From: Candidatus Methylophosphatis haderslevensis
Lineage (GTDB): Bacteria; Pseudomonadota; Gammaproteobacteria; Burkholderiales; Rhodocyclaceae
Length of the DNA: 64,000 bases
Assembly: GCA_016711925.1 (NCBI GenBank)
Contig: JADJSA010000001.1
Location: 186,001-250,000, forward strand
Reading direction: 5' to 3'
This document shows, piece by piece, positions 63,302-64,000 of this stretch (position 1 is the first letter of the stretch; every line of letters begins with the position of its first letter). A model generated the notes under the pieces. It worked only from the letters and a program-made list of their open reading frames with translations. It had not been told where the DNA came from and did no database searches. The position numbers were made by a program, and so were the translations under genes.

Positions 63302-63996
63302 GCCAGACCTTCCTTGCGCTGCCGCAGTATCCATTCCGCCAGTTGCAGATCGAGCGGGAATGTCACCTTGAGGTTGGTCGAATCCGCCGCCACCAGCCGC
63401 GGATGCACGCCCAGCGCCTCGATCGCCGAGGCTTCGTCGGTCACGTCGCGGGCATGATCCAGCGCCCGCCGCAGCATCACGTAGCGGAACATCTGCGGCG
63501 TCTGCGCCTGCCACAGCCGATCGCGCGAAACCGTCGCGGCCACGCGCCCGCGCTCGTCGGCGCGCTTGAGCGTGTCGGCGACCGGCAGCGCCAGCAGGCC
63601 GCCGACCTCGTCATGGCCGACCTCGTCGAGCAGCCGGTCGAGGTGCCACGACGCCAGGCAACAGCGCGCGGCGTCGTGCACCAGCATCCAGTCGTTGGGC
63701 GCCACCTCGTCGGCCACCGCGCGCAGCCCGTGCGCCACGCTGTCGGCGCGTGTCGCCCCGCCGCAGAACAGCGGGTGCAGCTTCGGCCCCAACTGGCGCC
63801 AGTCGTGGCGGTCCCATTCGCCGTCGCCGACCGACAGCACCACGAAAACACGGTCGATGCGCGAATGCGCGCACAGCGTGGCGAGGGTGTGAAAGATCAG
63901 CGGATGTCCGGCCAGCGGCAGGTACTGCTTGGGCTTGTCGCGGCCCATGCGGGCGCCGCTGCCCGCAGCGGGAACGAGAGCGAAATGGCGAGACAT
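63298..63996 (-). CDS. ispD: 2-C-methyl-D-erythritol 4-phosphate cytidylyltransferase IspD
   Basis: 232 residues, complete. The CTP-binding motif AAGSGARMGRDKPKQY has Arg16 and Lys23; other signatures are VHDAARC and DTLKRAD, TEDEASA-like DVTDEASAIEALG. It converts MEP and CTP to CDP-ME. Translationally coupled to ispF. Confidence 0.96.
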   Translation of the reverse strand: MSRHFALVPAAGSGARMGRDKPKQYLPLAGHPLIFHTLATLCAHSRIDRVFVVLSVGDGEWDRHDWRQLGPKLHPLFCGGATRADSVAHGLRAVADEVAPNDWMLVHDAARCCLASWHLDRLLDEVGHDEVGGLLALPVADTLKRADERGRVAATVSRDRLWQAQTPQMFRYVMLRRALDHARDVTDEASAIEALGVHPRLVAADSTNLKVTFPLDLQLAEWILRQRKEGLA

Positions 63997-64000
63997 GGCG

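Overview
The window is GC-rich chromosomal DNA from a proteobacterium, most likely a betaproteobacterium of the Burkholderiales/Rhodocyclales/Nitrosomonadales type. The evidence is the set of genes: PhaR and a phasin (polyhydroxyalkanoate granules), PEP-CTERM secreted proteins, the lplT-alr-radA and tsaB-rimI-udg neighbourhoods, OmpR/EnvZ, and the tRNA-Ala/Glu/Asp array. The genus cannot be resolved from the sequence alone.

Layout. 1-3.4 kb: a DevCAB-type ABC exporter and a SHOCT/glycine-repeat protein. 3.7-7.2 kb: a hybrid sensor kinase paired with a periplasmic binding protein. 7.6-10.7 kb: a LysM protein that may be an effector, a small partner, a PEP-CTERM protein and a small secreted protein. 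10.9-21.1 kb: a lipid/storage block with a TPR protein, TetR regulator, patatin, phasin, a two-domain fatty acyl-CoA reductase and a tightly coupled operon ALDH / Tat-signal subunit / GMC oxidoreductase / lipase. 22-27.2 kb: a giant DUF748 (AsmA-like) protein and a TAXI-type binding protein. 27.4-27.7 kb: three tRNA genes with a near-consensus promoter and a terminator. 27.8-49.6 kb is mostly housekeeping: FAD-linked dehydrogenase, rimO, phaR, ZIP transporter, YbbP-like permease, radA, alr, lplT, lemA-TPM-TPM, tsaB-rimI-udg, ompR-envZ.

49.6-61 kb is an accessory region. It holds a BrnT-type toxin and RHH antitoxin with a strong promoter/operator, an orphan NusA C-terminal-like helix-hairpin-helix protein, an integron remnant (5' fragment of intI, one divergent gene cassette with matching core sites, half an attC), an IS66 element with a perfect 8-bp target duplication, an IS110 element, a DUF4160/DUF2442 pair, and five copies of a ~270-330 bp non-coding repeat. 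The IS66 has landed inside one of those copies. The 3' part of this long repeat is related to short palindromic elements scattered through the core region. The window closes with a truncated haemoglobin, a host-attachment-family protein, thpR, ispF and ispD.

A striking general property is the number of single-base frame breaks in otherwise well-conserved genes (ABC permease, DUF748 protein, PEP-CTERM protein, radA, TPM protein, udg, rimI, DUF1501 protein, IS66 transposase). Many sit in short homopolymers, so sequence error is the likeliest explanation for most of them; each affected entry says where the frame changes.
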